NCBI RefSeq assembly: GCF_907165205.1
Contig: NC_058190.1
Coordinates: 18,112,001 to 18,176,000 of the forward strand
Source of the DNA: Coccinella septempunctata
Taxonomy: Eukaryota; Arthropoda; Insecta; Coleoptera; Coccinellidae
Reading direction: 5' to 3'
Length of the DNA: 64,000 bases
Part shown: in pieces, positions 49,322 through 63,522 of the stretch
Layout: each line of letters begins with the position of its first letter
How positions within the stretch are numbered: position 1 is the first letter of the stretch
The notes under the pieces: generated by a model
What the model saw: the letters and a program-made list of their open reading frames with translations, nothing else
Told to the model about the DNA's origin: nothing
Databases searched by the model: none
Program-made: the position numbers and the translations under genes

Positions 49322-52300
49322 CTCTCTCATTTTTGACTCAAAAAAATCGAGATTTTCGATTTTTAGTTTTTGCGCTGGAATGGAAGCCTCATCAACGCTG
49401 ATTACGAAACCGGAAATCCCAATTGGATCAGACGAATGTAACAAGAGATATTGCAGATTGAAATTTGCAACTTTTGAAAAATGACATTTCCAAAATGAAA
49501 ATCTGAACGGTGGGAGATAGGCTTTCGGAAATGCTCGCAATAGATTCAGCGTAATTGAAAACCTTTATTTTCATACCAAGCCTCAAAATATCTGACTTTG
49601 TTTAAAAAAAAATCGAATTTATTGTTTTTCCATTTTTCATTTACCAGTTCATTTTGAACGGCTCTCTGGAGTGCAATTCTCTATTGAATCATCAACTGTT
49701 AGGTTTGGTTGAATCAACAAAGTAAGTATTATACACTTCATATCCTAAGACAGTAGTAGGACACCCTGATTTTTATGCAATGGAGCAAATAGGTCATTTT
49801 AGGGGGGTCTAACCCCTTGCTGATTTTTGACCCAAAAAATCGAGATTTTCGACATTTAGGTCTTGAGTTGGAATGGAAGCCTTATCAATGCTGATTACGA
49901 AACCGGAATTCCCAATTGGATCAGACAAATATAACACGAGATATCGCAGATTGAAATTTGCAACTTTCGAAAATTGCCATTTTCAAGATGAAAATCTGAA
50001 CGGAGAGAGATAGGCTTTCAGGAATACTTGCTATAGATTCAGCATATTCGAAAACCTATATTTTCATGATGAACTTTCAAATATCCGACGTTTTTCAAAG
50101 AAAAATCGAATTGATCGTTTTTTCATTTTTCATTTTCCAGTTCACTTCGAACTGCTCTCTGGAGTGCAATTCTCTATTGAATCATCAACTGTTAGGTTCG
50201 GTTGAATCAAAAAAGTGAGTTTCATATATTCCATATCCTAAGGCAGTAGTTGGATACCCTGATTTTTATGCAGAGGAGCAAATAGGTCATTTTAGGGGGG
50301 TCTAACCCCTTGCTCATTTTTGACCCAAAAAATCGAGATTTTCGATATTTGGTTTTTGAGCTGGAATGGAAGCCTTACCAATGCTAATTACAAAACCGGA
50401 AATTCCAATTGGATCAGACGAATATAACAAGAAATATTGCAGATTGAAATTTTCAAATTTTGAAAAATGACATTTCCAAAATGAAAATCTGAACGGTGGG
50501 AGATAGACTTTCGGGAATGCTCGCAATATATTCAGCGTATTTGAGAACCCTTATTTTCATATCGAACCTTCAAATATCTGACTTCGTAAAAAAAAAATCG
50601 AATTTATTGTTTTTCCATTTTCAATTTTCCAGTTCACTTTGAAGGGCTCTCTGGAGTGCAATTCTCTATAGAATCATCAACTGTTACGTTCGGTTGAATC
50701 AAAAAAGTGAGTTTTATATATTCCATATCCTAAGACAGTAGTAGGACACCCTGATTTTTATGCAGAGTAGCAAATAGGTCATTTTAGGGGGGTCTAACTC
50801 CTTGCTCATTTTTGACCCAAAAAATCTAGATTTTCGATATTTAGTTTTCGAGCTGGAATGAAAGCCTTATCAATGCTGATTACGAAACTGGAAATCCCAA
50901 TTGGATCAGACGAATATAACAAGAGATATTGCAGATTGAAATTTTCAACTTGTGAAAAATGACATTTCCAAAACGAAAATCTGAACGGTGAGAGATAGGC
51001 TTTCGAGAATGCTCGCACAGGATTCAGCTTATTTGAGAACATATATTTTCATGATAAACTTTCAAATATCTGACTTTGTTCGAAAAAAAATCGAATTTCT
51101 TGTTTTTCCATTTTTCATTTTCCAGTTCAATTTGAACTGCTCTCTGGAGTGCAATTCTCTATTGAATCATCAACTGTTTAAATTGGTGGAATCAACGAAG
51201 TGAGTATTATACACTCCATATCCTAAGACAGTAGTTGAACTTCCTGATTTTCAGGCAGAAGAGCAAATAGGTCATTTTAGGGGGGTCTAACCCCTCGCTC
51301 ATTTTTGACACAAAAAATCGAGATTTTCGACATTTAGGTCTTGCGTTGGAATGGAAGCCTTATCAATGCTGATTACGAAACCGGAAATCCCAATTGGATC
51401 AGACGAATATACAAGAGATATTGCAGATTGAAGTTTTCAACTGTTGAAAAATGACATTTCCAAAATGAAAATCTGATCGGTGAGAGATAGGCTTTCCAGA
51501 ATGCTCGCAATGGATTCAGCTTATTTAAAGACCTATATTTTCATGATAAACTTTCAAATATCTGACTTTGTTTAAAAAAAAATCGAATTTATTGATTTTC
51601 GATTTTCAATTTTCCAGTTCACTTTGAACTGCTCTCTGGAGTGCAATTCTCTATAGAATCATCAACTGTTAGGTTTGGTTGAATCAAAAAAGTAAGTACC
51701 ATACACTCCATATCCTAAGACAGTAGTAGGACACCCTGATTTTTATGCAGAGGAGCAAATAGGTCATTTAGGGGGGTCTCCCTTGCTCATTTTTGACCCA
51801 AAAAATCGAGATTTTCGATATTTAGTTCTTGAGCTGGGATGGAAGGCTAATCAATGCTGATTACGAAACCGGAAATCCCAATTGGATCAGACGAATATAA
51901 CAAGAGATATTGCAGATTGAAATTTGCAACTTTTGAAAAATGACATTTTCAAAATGAAAATCTGAACGGTGGGAGATAGGCTTTCGGGAATGCTCGCAAT
52001 AGATTCAGCGTATTCGAAAACCTTTATTTTCATACCAAACCTGCAAATATCTGACTTCGTTCAAGAAAAAATCGAATTTATTTATTTTCGATTTTCAATT
52101 TTCCAGTTCACTTTGGACTGCTCTCTGGAGTGCAATTCTCTATAGAATCATCAACTGTTAGGTTTGGTTGAGTCAACAAAGTAAGTATTATACACTCCAT
52201 ATCCTAAGACAGTAGTAAGACACCCTGATTTTTATGCAAAGGAGCAAATAGGTCATTTTAGGGGGGTCTAACCCCTCTCTCATTTTTGACCCAAAAAATC

Positions 52301-53585
52301 GAGATTTTCGATTTTTAGTTTTTGCGCTGGAATGGAAGCCCCATCAACGCTGATTACGAAACCGGAAATCCCAATTGGATCAGACAAACATAACAAGAGA
52401 TATTGCAGATTGAAATTTGCTACTTTTGAAAAATTACATTTCCAAAATGAAAATCTGAACGGTGGGAGATAGGCTTTCGGGAATGCTCGCAATAGATTCA
52501 GCGTATTTGAAAACCTTTATTTTCATACCAAGCCTTCAAATATCTGACTTTGTTTAAAAAAAAAACCGAATTTATTGTTTTTCCATTTTTCATTTTCCAG
52601 ATCACTTTGAACTGCTCTCTGGAGTGCAATTCTCTATTGAATCATCAACTGTTAGGTTCGGTTGAATCAAAAAAGTGAGTTTCATACACTCCATATCCTA
52701 AGACAGTAGTTGAACTTCCTGATTTTCAGGCAGAAGAGCAAATAGGTCATTTTAGGGGGGTCTAACCCCTCGCTCATTTTTGACCCAAAAAATCGAGATT
52801 TTCGATTTTTAGTTTTTGCGCTGGAATAGAAGCCTCATCAACGCTGATTACGAAACCGGAAATCCCAATTGGATCAGACGAATATAACAAGAGATATTGC
52901 AGATTGAAATTTGCAACCTTTGGAAAATGACATTTCCAAAATGAAAATCTGAACGGTGGGAGATGGGCTTCCGGGAATGCTTGCAATAGATTCAGCGTAT
53001 TTGAGAACCTTTATTTTCATATCAAACCTTCAAATATCTGACTTCGTAAAAAAAAAATCGAATTTATTGATTTTTGATTTTCAATTTTCCAGTTCACTTT
53101 GAACTGCTCTCTGGAGTGCAATTCTCTATAGAATCATCAACTGTTAGGTTTGGTTGAATCAAAAAAGTAAGTACCATACACTCCATATCCTAAGACAGTA
53201 GTAGGACACCCTGATTTTTATGCAGAGGAGCAAATAGGTCATTTTAGGGGGGTCTCCCTTGCTCATTTTTGACCCAAAAAATCGAGATTTTCGATATTTA
53301 GTTTTTGAGCTGGAATGGAAGCCTAATTAATGCTGATTACGAAACCGGAAATCCAAATTGGATCAGACGAATATAACAAGAGATATTGCAGATTGAAATT
53401 TGCAACTTTTGAAAAAAGACATTTCCAAAATGAAAATCTGAACGGTGAGAGATAAGCTTTTGAGAATGCTCGCAATGGATTCAGCTTATTTGAAAACCTA
53501 TTTTTTCATATCAAACTCTCAAATATCTGACTTCGTTTGAAAAAAAAAATCGAATTTATTGTTTTTCCATTTTTCATTTTCCAGT
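49322..53585 (+). repeat. Segmental duplication, copy 2 (empty-site copy)
   Basis: It matches 39996-44740 with very few substitutions but lacks one monomer. It runs on unbroken from 47606-49323, which matches 34796-36513, so it preserves the pre-insertion state of the site at 36513/39996. A further partial copy, about 53683-55560, matches 47281-49655 with one monomer missing near 54750-54860. Confidence 0.88.
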
Positions 53586-56128
53586 TCACTTTGAACTGCT
53601 CTCTGGAGTGCAATTCTCTTTTGAATCATCACCTGTTGGGTTTGGTTGAATCAAAAAAGTAAGTATTATACACTCCATATCCTAAAACAGTAGTAGGACA
53701 CCCTGATTTGTATGCAGAGGAGCAAATATGTCATTTTAGGGGGGTCTAAGCCCTTGCTCATTTTTGACCCAGAAAATCGAGATTTTCGATATTTAGTTGT
53801 TGAGCTGGAATCAAAGCCTGATCAATGCTGATAACGAAACCGGAAATCCCAATTGGATCAGACGAATATAACAAGAGATATTGCAGATTGAAATTTGCAA
53901 CTTTTGAAAAATGCCATTTTCAAGATGAAAATCTGAACGGAGAGAGATAGGCTTTCAGGAATACTTGCTATAGATTCAGCATATTCGGAAACCTATATTT
54001 TCATGATGAACTTTCAAATATCGGACGTTGTTTGAAGAAAAATCGAATATTGTTTTTCCATTTTTCATTTTCCAGTTCAATTTGAACTGCTCTCTGGAGT
54101 GCAATTCTCTATTGAATCATCAACTGTTTAGTTTGATGGAATCAACAAAGTAAGTATTATACACTCCATATCCTAAGACAGTAGTTGAACTTCCTGATTT
54201 TCAGGCAGAAGAGCAAATAGGTCATTTTAGGGGTCTAACCCCTTGCTCATTTTTGAACCAAAAAAATCGAGATTTTCGATTTTTAGTTTTTGCGCTGGAA
54301 TGGAAGCCTCATCAACGCTGATTACGAAACCGGAAATCCCAATTGGATCAGACGAATATAACAAGAGATATTGCAGATTGAAATTTGCAACCTTTGGAAA
54401 ATGACATTTCCAAAATGAAAATCTGAACGGTGGGAGATAGGCTTTCGGGAATGCTCGCAATAGATTCAGCGTATTTGAGAACCTTTATTTTCATATCAAA
54501 CCTTCAAATATCTGACTTCGTAAAAAAAAATCGAATTTATTGTTTTTCCATTTTCAATTTTCCAGTTCACTTTGAAGTGCTCTCTGGAGTGCAATTCTCT
54601 ATAGAATCATCAACTGTTTGGTTTTTTTGAGTCAACACAGTAAGTATTATACACTCCATATCCTAAGACAGTAGTAGGACACCCTGATTTTTATGCAAAG
54701 GAGCAAATAGGTCATTTTAGGGGGGTCTAACACCTTGCTCATTTTTGACCCAAAAAATCGAGATTTTCGATATTTAGTTTTTGAGCTGGAATGGAAGCCT
54801 TATCAATGCTGATTACGAAACCGGAAATCCCAATTGGATCAGACGAATATAACAAGAGATATCGCAGATTGAAATTTGCAACTTTCGAAAAATGCCATTT
54901 TCAAGATGAAAATCTGAACGGAGAGAGATAGGCTTTCAGGAATACTCGCTATAGATTCAGCATATTCGAAAACCTATATTTTCATGATGAACTTTCAAAT
55001 ATCCGACGTTTTTTGAAGAAAAATCGAATTTATCGTTTTTCCATTTTCAATTTTCCAGTTCACTTTGAAGTGCTCTCTGGAGTGTAATTCTCTATAGAAT
55101 CATCAACTGTTTGGTTTGGTTGAGTCAACAAAGTAAGTATTATACACTCCATATCCTAAGACAGTAGTAGGACACCCTGATTTTTATGCAAAGGAGCAAA
55201 TAGGTCATTTTAGGAGGGTCTAACCCCTCTCTCATTTTTGACTCAAAAAAATCGAGATTTTCGATTTTTAGTTTTTGCGCTGGAATGGAAGCCTCATCAA
55301 CGCTGATTACGAAACCGGAAATCCCAATTGGATCAGACGAATGTAACAAGAGATATTGCAGATTGAAATTTGCAACTTTTGAAAAATGACATTTCCAAAA
55401 TGAAAATCTGAACGGTGGGAGATAGGCTTTCGGAAATGCTCGCAATAGATTCAGCGTAATTGAAAACCTTTATTTTCATACCAAGCCTCAAAATATCTGA
55501 CTTTGTTTAAAAAAAAATCGAATTTATTGCTTTTCCATTTTTCATTTACCAGTTCATTTTGAACTGCTCTCTGGAGTGTAATTCTCTATAGAATCATCAA
55601 CTGTTTGGTTTGGTTGAGTCAACAAAGTAAGTATTATACACTCCATATCCTAAGACAGTAGTAGGACACCCTGATTTTTATGCAAAGGAGCAAATAGGTC
55701 ATTTTAGGGGGGTCTAACACCTTGCTCATTTTTGACCCAAAAAATCGAGATTTTCGATATTTAGTTTTTGAGCTGGAATGGAAGCCTTATCAATGCTGAT
55801 TACGAAACCGGAAATCCCAATTGGATCAGACGAATATAACAAGAGATATTGCAGATTGAAATTTTCAACTTTTGAAAAATGACATTTCCAAAATGAAAAT
55901 CTGAACGGTGAGAGATAGGTTTTCGAGAATGCTCGCTCGCAATGGATTCAGCCTATTTGTAAACCTATATTTTTATGATAAACTTTCAAATATCTGACTT
56001 TGTTTAAAAAATAATCGAATTTATTGTTTTTCCATTTTTCATTTTCCAGTTCACTTTGAACTGCTCTCTGGAGTGCAATTCTCTATTGAATCATCAACTG
56101 TTAGGTTTGGTTGAATCAACAAAGTAAG

Positions 56129-59100
56129 TTCGAACTGAAATTCAACATGGGCCTCTCAATCCGAAAACTATGTGCAGTTTCAAGATTTGGTTCGAATTGA
56201 TCCAATAGTTCCTTAGGAATTGAAATGATATTTTGTCGAATCGACTTCTGAAATCTTAATTCCTATTAGAACCATCGATCTGAAATTCAACATGTGCATT
56301 TCATTTCGAAAACTATGTGCAGTTTCAAGATTTGGTTCGAATTGATCCAACAGTTTTCGAGGAATTGATATCACACTTTGCCGAATAGACCACTGAAATC
56401 TCAATTCCTATCTGCACTATCGAACTGAAATTCAATATGTGCATCTCAATTCGAAAACTATGTGCAGTTTCAAGATTTGGGTCGAATTGGTTCAACAGTT
56501 TTTGAGGAATTGATATCACACTTTGCCGAATAGACCACTGAAATCTCGATTCCTATCTGCACTATCGAACTGAAATTCAACATGTACATCTCAATTCGAA
56601 AACTATGTGCAGTTTCAAGATTTGGTTCGAATCGATCCAATAGTTCCTTAGGAATTGAAATGATATTTTGCCGAATCGACTACTGAAATCTTCATTCCTA
56701 TCAGAACTATCGATCTGAAATTCAACATGTGCATCTCAATTCGAAAACTATGTGCAGTTTCAAGATTTGGGTCGAATTGGTTCAAGAGTTTTTGAGGAAT
56801 TGATATCACACTTTGCCGAATAGACCACTGAAATCTCAATTCCTATCTGCACTATCGAACTGAAATTCAACATGTGCATCTCAATTCGAAAACCATGTGC
56901 AGTTTCAAGATTTGGTTCGAATTGATCCAACAGTTTTCGAGGAATTGATATCACACTTTGCCGAAATGACCACTGAAATCACAATTCCTATCTGAACTAT
57001 CGAACTAAAATTCAACATGTGCATCTCAAATCAAAAACTGTGTACAGTTTCGGGATTTGGGTCGAATTGATCCAATAGTTCCTTAGGAATTGAAATGATA
57101 TTTTGTCGATTCGACCACTGAAATCTCAATTCCTATATGAACTATCGAACTGAAATTCAACATGTGCATCTCAATTCGAAAACTGTGTAAAATTTCAAGA
57201 TTTGGTTGGAATTGATCCAACAGTTTTCGAGGAATTGATATCACACTTTGCCGAATTGACTACTGAAATCTCAATTCCTATCTGAACTATCGAACTGAAA
57301 TTGAACATGTGCATCTCAATTCGAAAACTATGTGCAGTTTCAAGATCTGGTTCGAATCGATCCAATAGTTCCTTAGGAATTGAAATGATATTTTGCCGAA
57401 TCGACTACTGAAATCTTCATTCCTATCAGAACTATCGATCTGAAATTCAACATGTGCATCTCAATTCGAAAACTATGTGCAGTTTCAAGATTTGGGTCGA
57501 ATTGGTTCAACAGTTTTTGAGGAATTGATATCACACTTTGCCGAATAGACCACTGAAATCTCAATTCCTATCTGCACTATCGAACTGAAATTCAACATGT
57601 GCATCTCAATTCGAAAACCATGTGCAGTTTCAAGATTTGGTTCGAATTGATCCAACAGTTTTCGAGGAATTGATATCACACTTTGCCGAAATGACCACTG
57701 AAATCACAATTCCTATCTGAACTATCGAACTAAAATTCAACATGTGCATCTCAAATCAAAAACTGTGTACAGTTTCGGGATTTGGGTCGAATTGATCCAA
57801 TAGTTCCTTAGGAATTGAAATGATATTTTGTCGATTCGACCACTGAAATCTCAATTCCTATATGAACTATCGAACTGAAATTCAACATGTGCATCTCAAT
57901 TCGAAAACTGTGTAAAATTTCAAGATTTGGTTGGAATTGATCCAACAGTTTTCGAGGAATTGATATCACACTTTGCCGAATTGACCAATGAAATCTCAAT
58001 TCCTATCTGAACTATCGAACTGAAATTCAATATGTGCATCTCAATTCGAAAACTATGTGCAGTTTCAAGATTTGGTTCGAATCGATCCAATAGTTCCTTA
58101 GGAATTGAAATGATATTTTGCCGAATCGACTACTGAAATCTTCATTCCTATCAGAACTATCGATCTGAAATTCAACATGTGCATCTCAATTCGAAAACTA
58201 TGTGCAGTTTCAAGATTTGAGTCGAATCGATCCAATAGTTCCTTAGGAATTGAAATGATATTTTGCCGAATCGACTACTGAAATCTTCATTCCTATCAGA
58301 ACTATCGATCTGAAATTCAACATGTGCATTTCAATTCGAAAACTATGTGCATTTTCAAGATTTGGGTCGAATTGGTTCAATAGTTTTTGAGGAATTGATA
58401 TCACACTTTGCCGAATAGACCACTGAAATCTCAAATCCTATCTGCACTATCGAACTGAAATTCAACATGTGCATTTCAATTCGAAAACTACGTGCAGTTT
58501 CAAGATTTGGTTCGAATTGATCCAACAGTTTTCGAGGAATTGATATCACACTTTGCCGAATTGACCACTGAAATCTCAATTCCTATCTGAACTATCGAAC
58601 TGAAATTCAATTTGTGCATCTCAATTCGAAAACTATGTGCAGTTTCAAGATTTGGTTCGAATCGATCCAATAGTTCCTTAGGAATTGAAATGATATTTTG
58701 CCGAATCGACTACTGAAATCTTCATTCCTATCAGAACTATCGATCTGAAATTCAACATGTGCATCTCTATTCGAAAACTATGTGCAGTTTCAAGATTTGA
58801 GTCGAATCGATCCAATAGTTCCTTAGGAATTGAAATGATATTTTGCCGAATATACAACTGAAATCTCAATTCCTATCTGAACTATCAAACTGAAATTCAA
58901 CATGTGCATCTCAATTCGAAAACTATGTGCAGTTTCAAGATTTCGGTCGAATTGGTTTAACAGTTTTTGAGGAATTGATATCACACTTTGCCGAATAGAC
59001 CACTGAAATCACAATTCCTATCTGAACTATCGAACTAAAATTCAACATGTGCACCTCAAATCAAAAACTGTGTACAGTTTCGGGATTTGAGTCGAATTGA

Positions 59101-62100
59101 TCCAATAGTTCCTTAGGAATTGAAATGATATTTTGTCGATTCGATTACTGAAATCTCAATTCCTATCTGAACTATCAAACTGAAATTCAACATGTGCATC
59201 TCAATTCGAAAACTGTGTAAAATTCCAAGATTTGGTTGGAATTGATCCAACAGTTTTCGAGGAATTGATATCACACTTTGCCGAGTTGACCACTGAAATC
59301 TCAATTCCTATCTGAACTATCGAACTGAAATTCAACATGTGCATCTCAATTCGGAAACTATGTGCAGTTTCAAGATTTGGTTCGAATCGATCCAATAGTT
59401 CCTTAGGAATTGAAATGATATTTTGCCGAATCGACTACTGAAATCTTCATTCCTATCAGAACTATCGATCTGAAATTCAACATGTGCATCTCAATTCGAA
59501 AACTATGTGCAGTTTCAAGATTTGGTTCGAATTGGTTCAACAGTTTTTGAGGAATTGATTTCACACTTTGCCGAATAGACCACTGAAATCTCAATTCCTA
59601 TCCGCACTATCGAACTGAAATTTAACATGTGCATCTCAATTCGAAAACTATGTGCAGTTTCAAGATTCGGTTCGAATTGATCCAACAGTTTTCGAGGAAT
59701 TGATATCACACTTTGCCGAATTGACCACTGAAATCTCAATTCCTATCTGAACTATCGAACTGAAATTCAACATGTGCATCTCAATTCGAAAACTGTGTAA
59801 AATTTCAAGATTTGGTTGGAATTGATCCAACAGTTTTCGAGGAATTGATATCACACTTTGCCGAATTGACTACTGAAATCTCAATTCCTATCTGAACTAT
59901 CGAACTGAAATTGAACATGTGCATCTCAATTCGAAAACTATGTGCAGTTTCAAGATTTGGTTAGAATCGATCCAATAGTTCCTTAGGAATTGAAATGATA
60001 TTTTGCCGAATCGACTACTGAAATCTTCATTCCTATCAGAACTATCGATCTGAAATTCAACATGTGCATCTCAATTCGAAAACTATGTGCAGTTTCAAGA
60101 TTTGGTTCGAATCGATCCAATAGTTCCTTAGGAATTGAAATGATATTTTGCCGAATCGACTACTGAAATCTTCATTCCTATCAGAACTATCGATCTGAAA
60201 TTCAACATGTGCATCTCAATTCGAAAACTATGTGCAGTTTCTAGATTTGAGTCGAATCGATCCAATAGTTCCTTAGGAATTGAAATGATATTTTGCCGAA
60301 TCGACTACTGAAATCTTCATTCCTATCAGAACTATCGATCTGAAATTCAACATGTGCATCTCAATTCGAAAACTATGTGCAGTTTCAAGATTTGGGTCGA
60401 ATTGGTTCAACAGTTTTTGAGGAATTGATATCACACTTTGCCGAATAGACCACTGAAATCTCAATTCCTATCTGCACTATCGAACTGAAATTCAACATGT
60501 GCATTTCAATTCGAAAACTACGTGCAGTTTCAAGATTTGGTTCGAATTGATCCAACAGTTTTCGAGGAATTGATATCACACTTTGCCGAATTGACCACTG
60601 AAATCTCAATTCCTATCTGAACTATCGAACTGAAATTCAATATGTGCATCTCAATTCGAAAACTATGTGCAGTTTCAAGATTTGGTTCGAATCGATCCAA
60701 TATTTCCTTAGGAATTGAAATGATATTTTGCCGAATCGACTACTGAAATCTTCATTCCACTCAGAACTATCGATCTGAAATTCAACATGTGCATCTCTAT
60801 TCGAAAACTATGTGCAGTTTCAAGATTTGGTTCGAATTGATCCAACAGTTTTCGAGGAATTGATATCACACTTTGCCGAATAGACCACTGAAATCTCAAT
60901 TCCTATCTGCACTATCGAACTGAAATTCAACATGTGCATTTCAATTCGAAAACTACGTGCAGTTTCAAGATTTGGTTCGAATTGATCCAACAGTTTTCGA
61001 GGAATTGATATCACACTTTGCCGAATAGACCACTGAAATCTCAATTCCTATCTGCACTATCGAACTGAAATTCAACATGTGCATTTCAATTCGAAAACTA
61101 CGTGCAGTTTCAAGATTTGGTTCGAATCGATCCAATAGTTCCTTAGGAATTGAAATGATATTTTGCCGAATTGACAACTGAAATCTCAATTCCTATCTGA
61201 ACTATCAAACTGAAATTCAACATGTGCATCTCAATTCGAAAACTATGTGCAGTTTCAAGATTTCGGTCGAATTGGTTTAACAGTTTTTGAGGAATTGATA
61301 TCACACTTTGCCGAATAGACCACTGAAATCACAATTCCTATCTGAACTATCGAACTAAAATTCAACATGTGCATCTCAAATCAAAAACTGTGTACAGTTT
61401 CGGGATTTGGGTCGAATTGATCCAATAGTTCCTTAGGAATTGAAATGATATTTTGTCGATTCGACCACTGAAATCTCAATTCCTATCTGAACTATCGAAC
61501 TGAAATTCAACATGTGCATCTCAATTCGAAAACTGTGTAAAATTTCAAGATTTGGTTGGAATTGATCCAACAGTTTTCGAGGAATTGATATCACACTTTG
61601 CCGAATTGACCACTGAAATCTCAATTCCTATCTGAACTATCGAACTGAAATTCAACATGTGCATCTCAATTCGGACACTATGTGCAGTTTCAAGATTTGG
61701 TTCGAATCGATCCAATAGTTCCTTAGGAATTGAAATGATATTTTGCCGAATCGACTACTGAAATCTTCATTCCTATCAGAACTATCGATCTGAAATTCAA
61801 CATGTGCATCTCAATTCGAAAACTATGTGTAGTTTCAAGATTTGGGTCGAATTGGTTCAACAGTTTTTGAGGAATTGATATCACACTTTGCCGAATAGAC
61901 CACTGAAATCTCAATTCCTATCTGCACTATCGAACTGAAATTCAACATGTGCATCTCAAATCGAAAACTATGTGCAGTTTCAAGATTCGGTTCGAATTGA
62001 TCCAACAGTTTTCGAGGAATTGATATCACACTTTGCCGAATTGACCACTGAAATCTCAATTCCTATCTGAACTATCGAACTGAAATTCAACATGTGCATC

Positions 62101-62624
62101 TCAATTCGAAAACTATGTGCAGTTTCAAGATTTGGTTCGAATCGATCCAATAGTACCTTAGGAATTGAAATGATATTTTGCCGAATCGACTACTGAAATC
62201 TTCATTCCTATCAGAACTATCGATCTGAAATTCAACATGTGCATCTCAATTCGAAAACTATGTGCAGTTTCAAGATTTGGGTCGAATTGGTTTAACAGTT
62301 TTTGAGGAATTGATATCACACTTTGCCGAATAGACCACTGAAATCTCAATTCATATCTGCACTATCGAACTGAAATTCAACATGTGCATCTCAATTCGAA
62401 AACTATGTGCTGTTTCAAGATTTGGTTCGAATTGATCCAACAGTATTCAAGGAATTGTTATCACACTTTGCCGAATTGACCACTGAAATCTCAATTCCTA
62501 TCTGAACTATCGAACTGAAATTCAACATGGGCATCTCAATCAGAAAACTATGTGCAGTTTCAAGATTTGGTTCGAATTGATCCAATAGTTCCTTAGGAAT
62601 TGAAATGATATTTTGTCGAATCGA
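56129..62624 (-). repeat. Satellite A right arm, inverted orientation
   Basis: About 45 monomers of 145 bp reading as reverse complement, so this arm mirrors the + satellite A that meets satellite B at 12768. The GGCAAAATATC-class monomer (ATTGAAATGATATTTTG on this strand) recurs often at 435 bp. It joins satellite B directly at a GTAAG/TTCGAACTG junction. Confidence 0.96.
56600..57985 (-). repeat. 725-bp (five-monomer) tandem duplication in satellite A
   Basis: About 56600-57260 recurs at 57325-57985. Both copies share unusual variants: AACCATGTGCAG, GAAATGACCACTG, GTACAGTTTCGGG and CCTATATGAAC. Edges are estimated. Confidence 0.83.
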
Positions 62625-63522
62625 CTGCACATGTTGAATTTCAGATCGATAGTTCTGATAGGAATGAAGATTTCAGTAGTCGATTCGGCAAAATATCATT
62701 TCAATTCCTAAGGTACTATTGGATCGATTCGAACCAAATCTTGAAACTGCACATAGTTTTCGAATTGAGATGCACATGTTGAATTTCAGTTCGATAGTTC
62801 AGATAGGAATTGAGATTTCAGTGGTCAATTCGGCAATGTGTGATATCAATTCCTCAAAAACTGTTGAACCAATTCGACCCAAATCTTGAAACTGCACATA
62901 GTTTTCGAATTGAGATGCACATGTTGAATTTCAGATCGATAGTTCTGATAGGAATGATGATTTCAGTAGTCGATTCGGCAAAATATCATTTCAATTCCTA
63001 AGGAACTATTGGATCGATTCGAACCAAATCTTGAAACTGCACATAGTGTCCGAATTGAGATGCACATGTTGAATTTCAGTTCGATAGTTCAGATAGGAAT
63101 TGAGATTTCAGTGGTCAATTCGGCAAAGTGTGATATCAATTCCTCGAAAACTGTTGGATCAATTCCAACCAAATCTTGAAATTTTACACAGTTTTCGAAT
63201 TGAGATGCACATGTTGAATTTCAGTTCGATAGTTCAGATAGGAATTGAGATTTCAGTGGTCGAATCGACAAAATATCATTTCAATTCCTAAGGAACTATT
63301 GGATCAATTCGACCCAAATCCCGAAACTGTACACAGTTTTTGATTTGAGATGCACATGTTGAATTTTAGTTCGATAGTTCAGATAGGAATTGTGATTTCA
63401 GTGGTCTATTCGGCAAAGTGTGATATCAATTCCTCAAAAACTGTTAAACCAATTCGACCGAAATCTTGAAACTGCACATAGTTTTCGAATTGAGATGCAC
63501 ATGTTGAATTTCAGTTTGATAG
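62625..63522 (+). repeat. Satellite A, short + block before second satellite B piece
   Basis: Orientation flips near 62625 (TCGACTGCACATG) and about six + monomers follow. The variants at 63170-63360 (TTTTACACAG, CCCGAAACTGTACACAG) are the same unusual set seen inverted near 7900-8060. It ends in mid-monomer at CAGTTTGATAGT, joining satellite B near 63522. Confidence 0.95.

Larger units (their letters stand above)
39996..56128 (+). repeat. Satellite B array, longest block
   Basis: About 33 monomers, all in + orientation, with no further insertion. The exon-like cassette is kept nearly throughout. Variants include a CATTTACCAG acceptor (about 40310, 49630 and 55550) and a GTGAAT donor (about 42366, 45306 and 46772). 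The block is internally duplicated on several scales (see separate entries). It ends immediately after a GTAAG donor at 56123-56128, where inverted satellite A begins. Confidence 0.96.

Noticed and set aside
13735..56128. A recurrent antisense frame of about 70 codons in satellite B (ending ENLDFLGQK).
   Set aside because: It begins at TTG rather than ATG in the copies checked, has no known domain, and its conservation is that of the satellite itself.
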